This document shows, one piece after another, positions 5,651 to 8,860 of a DNA stretch of 8,860 bases. Position numbers and translations under genes: made by a program. Source of the DNA: an uncultured Clostridia bacterium (GTDB taxonomy: Bacteria; Bacillota; Clostridia; Christensenellales; CALWSW01); NCBI GenBank assembly GCA_937874755.1, contig CALNBC010000359.1, forward strand, positions 1 to 8,860, written 5' to 3'. Under the pieces are notes generated by a model. It had not been told where the DNA came from and ran no database searches. It saw only the letters and a list, made by a program, of their open reading frames with translations. Each line of letters opens with the position of its first letter. Position 1 is the stretch's first letter.

Positions 5651-6701
5651 TTGCCCCACAAAACTTCTGAAAAACTCGCCGGTCGGGAAAGCATGATTGC
5701 CGCGCGCTTCCCCAAAAAGTCCGTCAAGCGGCGAATGCTGTTTCTCGTACTGCTGTTTCTTGGCTGTTTCCTGGTATCGTTTTCCATCGGCAGGTACGGC
5801 GTTCCGCTGCCCGAACTCATAAAGATATTCGCAAGCAAAATATTCCCCATAGATATGACCTGGACGGAGCAGATGGAGCGCGTCGCCATCAACATCCGCC
5901 TGCCGCGCCTATGAGCGCCGCTGCGATTATGGCTGCGTCTACCAGGGGCTGTTCAAAAACCCTATGGTCTCGCCGGACGTGCTCGGCTCCTCCGCAGGCG
6001 CGGGGTTTGGCGCGGCTCTTGCCATTATGCTGGGCCTTGGGTACGCCGGCATATCGGTACTGTCGTTCTCATTCGGGCTGCTGGCTGTGCTCGTCGCCAT
6101 GGCGCTCGCCTCGCGCTTCAAGGAAAGCCCCGTGTTGGGCATGGTGCTCGCGGGCATAATGATTGGCTCGCTCTTTCAGGCGATGACCTCGTACCTCAAG
6201 CTCGTGGCGGACCCGACCGACCAGCTGCCCGCGATAACCTACTGGCTTATGGGCAGCCTTTCAAACATACGCATGAGCGACGTGCAGATGATATTCCCGA
6301 TAATGCTCGTAGGCTTTGTGCCGCTGTTCCTGCTCCGCTGGCGGCTGAACGTCGCCACCTTGGGCGACGAGGAGGCGCGCGCGCTCGGCGTGAACATAAA
6401 GCTGCTCAGGGCGATAGTCGTGCTGTGCGCGACCCTTCTGACCTCGTCCTCCGTCGCCGTTTCGGGCATGATTGGTTGGGTGGGTCTCGTAATCCCCCAC
6501 TTTGCGCGCCAACTCGTAGGCTGCGATTACAGAACGCTGCTCCCCGCGACTATGCTCATGGGCGCTTCCTTTTTGATGGTGGTGGACAATATCGCCCGCT
6601 CCATCATCACCAGCGAACTGCCCATAGGCATATTGACCGCATTTGTGGGAGCGCCTTTCTTCCTCTATATATTCTTCTCGGGCAAAAGGAGGAGCACATG
6701 A
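5651..6701 (+). pseudogene. FecCD-family ABC permease, frame broken near 5911
   Basis: Membrane subunit of an iron-siderophore/heme/cobalamin-type importer. The 5' part (TTG 5651 to TGA 5914, 87 residues) has a basic start, the first membrane segment (about 35-46) and ends INIRLPRL, where intact homologues continue through membrane helix 2. The 3' part, in another frame, resumes at about 5931 with GCVYQGLFKNPMVSPDVLG and runs through the rest of the fold to 6701, including PAITYWLMGSL, the coupling-helix region LGDEEARALGV and GWVGLVIPHFARQLVG. Intact relatives have about 19 residues between LPR and this Gln; here only 37 bases remain, so roughly 20 are missing. The middle frame reads AAAIMAAS, which may be a scrap of helix 2, so more than one change is possible. 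A restart at ATG 5964 has no ribosome binding site. The end overlaps the ATPase start. It may be a real pseudogene or an assembly error. Confidence 0.8.
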
Positions 6702-7498
6702 ACCCAATTATGGTGGAAAGCCTTAATTTCTCTTACGGCAAGCACCTCGTGCTGGACGATATTTCCTTTGCCGTAAAGGGCGGCGAGATGGTGTTCGTGC
6801 TGGGCAAAAACGGCGCGGGCAAGTCCACGCTGTTCAAGTGCATACTCGGGCATATCAAGCGGGCGGGGGGCGCAATCGAAATCGACGGAGCACCCCTTGA
6901 TAACTACAACGCGCGGGATTTGGCGAAGCGCGTGGCGTACATACCACAGGCGAGCGCGCCGACTTACAACTACACGGTGCGCCAGATGGTGACCATGGGC
7001 AGAACCGTACACCTGCCGCCATTTTCCTCCCCCACCAAGGAGGACGATTCCATAGTCTCGGACGCGCTGCAGCGAATGTCCATATTCGACCTTGCCGAAG
7101 AGGGCTTCGGCGAGATAAGCGGCGGCGAGCGTCAACTCGCGCTCATCGCCCGCGCTCTCGTGCAGCAGGGGAAGATACTGCTGATGGACGAACCCACCTC
7201 CAACCTGGACTACGGCAACCAGCTCAGGGTGCTAAAGAGCATCAAGGAACTGGCGCAGTCCGGGCTGACGGTGCTCGTCACCTCCCACAACCCCCAGCAG
7301 GCGCTCTACTTTGGGGACAGGGTGCTCGCCCTCGATTGCGGCAGCGTCAAGGCATTCGGCGCGCCCAAGGAAGTGCTGACTCCCGCTCTTGTGCGCGACC
7401 TTTACGGCGTCAACGTCGAGTTCGCCGATTTCGGCGACGAGACCGTCATCCTGCCGCGCATGAACGGCGCCTTTAGCCCGGCAGACGACCTCGTTTGA
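6698..7498 (+). CDS. FecE/BtuD-type ABC transporter ATP-binding protein
   Basis: Cytoplasmic ATPase of the uptake system, 266 residues, typical for the family. The motifs are complete: Walker A GKNGAGKST (36-44), Q-loop glutamine Q84 in YIPQ, signature SGGER (141-145), Walker B ILLMDE (160-165), D-loop SNLD (168-171) and switch histidine H197. The SGGER form of the signature is common in siderophore, heme and cobalamin importers. The start is ATG 6698, with AGGAGG (6687-6692) 5 bases upstream; it overlaps the permease stop as ATGA. A longer open frame upstream is only the permease gene in another frame. The protein appears fully functional even though its permease is disrupted. The methyltransferase gene follows after 38 bases. 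Confidence 0.95.
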   Translation: MNPIMVESLNFSYGKHLVLDDISFAVKGGEMVFVLGKNGAGKSTLFKCILGHIKRAGGAIEIDGAPLDNYNARDLAKRVAYIPQASAPTYNYTVRQMVTMGRTVHLPPFSSPTKEDDSIVSDALQRMSIFDLAEEGFGEISGGERQLALIARALVQQGKILLMDEPTSNLDYGNQLRVLKSIKELAQSGLTVLVTSHNPQQALYFGDRVLALDCGSVKAFGAPKEVLTPALVRDLYGVNVEFADFGDETVILPRMNGAFSPADDLV

Positions 7499-7536
7499 GC
7501 ATTTGACTACAACAATACCCGGGGGGGCTTTGCACA

Positions 7537-8235
7537 ATGATGCACTTCTGGAAACCCAACATGATTCGCTTCATGAAGAACGCGTCCGAACACACCGAAT
7601 ACCATACCGCCCTCGCAAAGAGCATACTCTCGCGGCTTGGGCCGGAGCCGACCATCTGCGACGCGGGCTGCGGTTTGGGGTACCTCTCTCTCGAGCTTTC
7701 AAAGGGGGCGAAGAAGGTTATCGCGGTGGACAGCAACCCCGCGCCCCTCGCCGTACTCAAAGAGAACATAGCAAAGCGCGGCATAACCAACATAGAGGTC
7801 GCCTGCACCGACCTGGAGGAGTTTACACAACCCGAGAGCATTTGCGTGATGGTTTACTGCTTTTTCGGCGATGGCGCGCTCATCTGCGAAACCGCAAAGC
7901 GCTCCGGCGCAAAGCTGGCAATCGCCATAAGCAGCGTCAAGGGTCACAAGATGCCCAACAGGGAAGACATCCGCGAGCGGCTCACAAGAATGGGCGCAAA
8001 ATTCGAGGAGGAACGGCTCGAGCTGGCTCTCGACCAGCCCTTCCTCTCGAAGGAGGACGCGCTGCTCTTCTTTGAAACATACGGTTCGACGGACGCGTAT
8101 TCTAAGATGAGCGAGGAGGAGTTCCTCTCCAAACTGGTTGAGGGGGAGGACGAGGGCTTCCCGCTGGTGCTGCCCATACCCAAGCACCTTTACATGATAG
8201 CGTTCAATCCGACACAGCTGCCGGAATTGATATAG
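7537..8235 (+). CDS. Class I SAM-dependent methyltransferase
   Basis: A soluble protein of 232 residues. Motif I, DAGCGLGYL (42-50), is the SAM-binding glycine loop, and AVDSNP (63-68) ends strand 2 with the ribose-binding acidic residue D65. The C-terminal half (about 140-232) is less conserved and includes a charged helical stretch and FPLVLPIPKHLYMIAF (208-223); it probably defines the substrate. The start is one of two adjacent ATG codons (7537 or 7540); the only ribosome-binding candidate is a G-run (7521-7527) about 10 bases upstream. It lies between the ATPase and the binding protein of the uptake operon, all on one strand with short gaps, so it is probably co-transcribed. The substrate is unknown; the imported ligand (metallophore, tetrapyrrole, corrinoid) or a metal-binding small molecule are candidates by context only. 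It lacks the Cys-rich motif of radical SAM enzymes. Confidence 0.88.
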   Translation: MMHFWKPNMIRFMKNASEHTEYHTALAKSILSRLGPEPTICDAGCGLGYLSLELSKGAKKVIAVDSNPAPLAVLKENIAKRGITNIEVACTDLEEFTQPESICVMVYCFFGDGALICETAKRSGAKLAIAISSVKGHKMPNREDIRERLTRMGAKFEEERLELALDQPFLSKEDALLFFETYGSTDAYSKMSEEEFLSKLVEGEDEGFPLVLPIPKHLYMIAFNPTQLPELI

Positions 8236-8264
8236 AAGAGCAATCACAAAGGAGGAAGATTAAA

Positions 8265-8860
8265 ATGAAAAAGAAACTGGCTCTGCTGTTGGCGCTCGCG
8301 ATGCTGGCCGCGCTGTTTGCCGGGTGCGCGAGTGAAACCGCGGACGCTCCCGCCGAAGAAACGCCAATGCAGCAAGAGGCGGCAACCACCCCTGGACCGA
8401 CCGCCCCAATTGAAAGCCCCGAGGCTGAAACCTTTATATTCACCGATTCCTGCGGGCGCGAGGTCGAACTCCCGACGACTATTACCCGCATCGCCCCCAG
8501 CGGCTCCTTAGCGCAGATGATACTCTACACCGTCGCCCCCGACCACATGATTGGCTGGAGCAGCAACCCCGGCGGCGAGACGGCGTCTTACATACCCCAA
8601 AAATACCTTGATTTGCCCGAGTTTGGTCAGTTCTACGGCGGCAACGTATCCCTCAACCTCGAGGCGCTCATCGCCGCCGAACCCCAGGTGATAATCGACC
8701 TTGGCGACATGAAAAAGACCCACAAGGAAGACATGGACGACGTCCAAGCCAGGACGGGCGTACCCACCATATTCATCCAGGCGACCATGGACAACTACCC
8801 CGAAGCGTACCGCACACTAGGCGAGCTGCTCGGCTGCGAGGAGCAGGCAGAGAAGATAGC
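8265..8860 (+). CDS. ABC transporter substrate-binding lipoprotein (FepB/BtuF-like), 3' end outside window
   Basis: Captures the ligand outside the membrane and delivers it to the permease. The first 198 residues are present and the frame is open at the window end. It begins with a lipoprotein signal: MKKK, a hydrophobic core, and LFAGC with the lipidated Cys at 21. A Pro/Glu/Thr-rich linker (about 23-56) follows, then the binding domain starting FTDSCGREVELP (59-70). Typical family patterns continue: TRIAPSG (74-80), LEALIAAEPQVIIDLGD (about 138-154) and TGVPTIFIQ (169-177). The start is ATG 8265, with AAAGGAGG ending 9 bases upstream. It lies 29 bases after the methyltransferase. The family covers siderophore, heme and cobalamin binders; the ligand cannot be told from this part. 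About 150-180 residues are expected beyond the edge. Confidence 0.93.
   Translation, partial: MKKKLALLLALAMLAALFAGCASETADAPAEETPMQQEAATTPGPTAPIESPEAETFIFTDSCGREVELPTTITRIAPSGSLAQMILYTVAPDHMIGWSSNPGGETASYIPQKYLDLPEFGQFYGGNVSLNLEALIAAEPQVIIDLGDMKKTHKEDMDDVQARTGVPTIFIQATMDNYPEAYRTLGELLGCEEQAEKI

Noticed and set aside
5467..5895. 142-residue open frame on the minus strand
   Set aside because: It lies opposite the permease 5' part and its promoter; there is no ribosome binding site and no domain.
5911..5964. Programmed ribosomal frameshift in the permease
   Set aside because: No slippery heptamer or stimulatory hairpin was seen, and a frameshift alone would still leave about seven residues of helix 2 missing.
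6425..6697. 91-residue N-terminal extension of the ATPase
   Set aside because: It is the permease gene read in another frame; ATG 6698 has AGGAGG at the right distance and begins a standard ATPase N-terminus.

Overview
The window looks like chromosomal DNA from a moderately GC-rich anaerobic Firmicute, probably a member of the Clostridia. The evidence is the set of gene families, strong AGGAGG-type ribosome binding sites, TATAAT/TATACT promoters, a Gram-positive lipoprotein signal and frequent TTG starts. This placement is inference; there is no rRNA or marker gene in the window.

Layout. Positions 1-60 hold two copies of a short hairpin/T-tract element. On the minus strand, 3557 down to 86 is a compact cell-wall operon: an FHA-domain membrane protein, then an FtsW/RodA-type SEDS glycosyltransferase, then a class B penicillin-binding protein. 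All three genes appear to start with TTG, and both internal junctions are the same 4-base TTGA stop/start overlap. Positions 3558-3810 are a mostly AT-rich spacer with a GC-rich insert. A small membrane protein with His and Cys clusters is encoded on the plus strand (3811-4110). It is followed by a 10-bp tandem repeat and an intrinsic terminator. On the minus strand, azlC and azlD (5338 down to 4333) encode a branched-chain amino acid exporter.

From about 5543 to the window end, the plus strand carries a metal/siderophore/corrinoid-type ABC uptake operon. It has a clear sigma-A-type promoter, a FecCD-family permease, its ATPase, a class I SAM-dependent methyltransferase and a substrate-binding lipoprotein cut by the window edge. 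The permease reading frame is broken near 5911, where about 20 bases of a conserved membrane segment seem to be missing.

How the genes work together. In the cell-wall operon the SEDS protein would polymerise lipid II and the PBP would cross-link the product, with the FHA protein as a scaffold or regulator. In the uptake operon the lipoprotein would capture a chelated ligand and the permease/ATPase would import it. The methyltransferase could act on the ligand or its metabolism. The points most worth checking are the broken permease, the methyltransferase inside the uptake operon, the eroded phosphothreonine pocket of the FHA domain, and the apparent Asp-to-Ser change in the SEDS protein.
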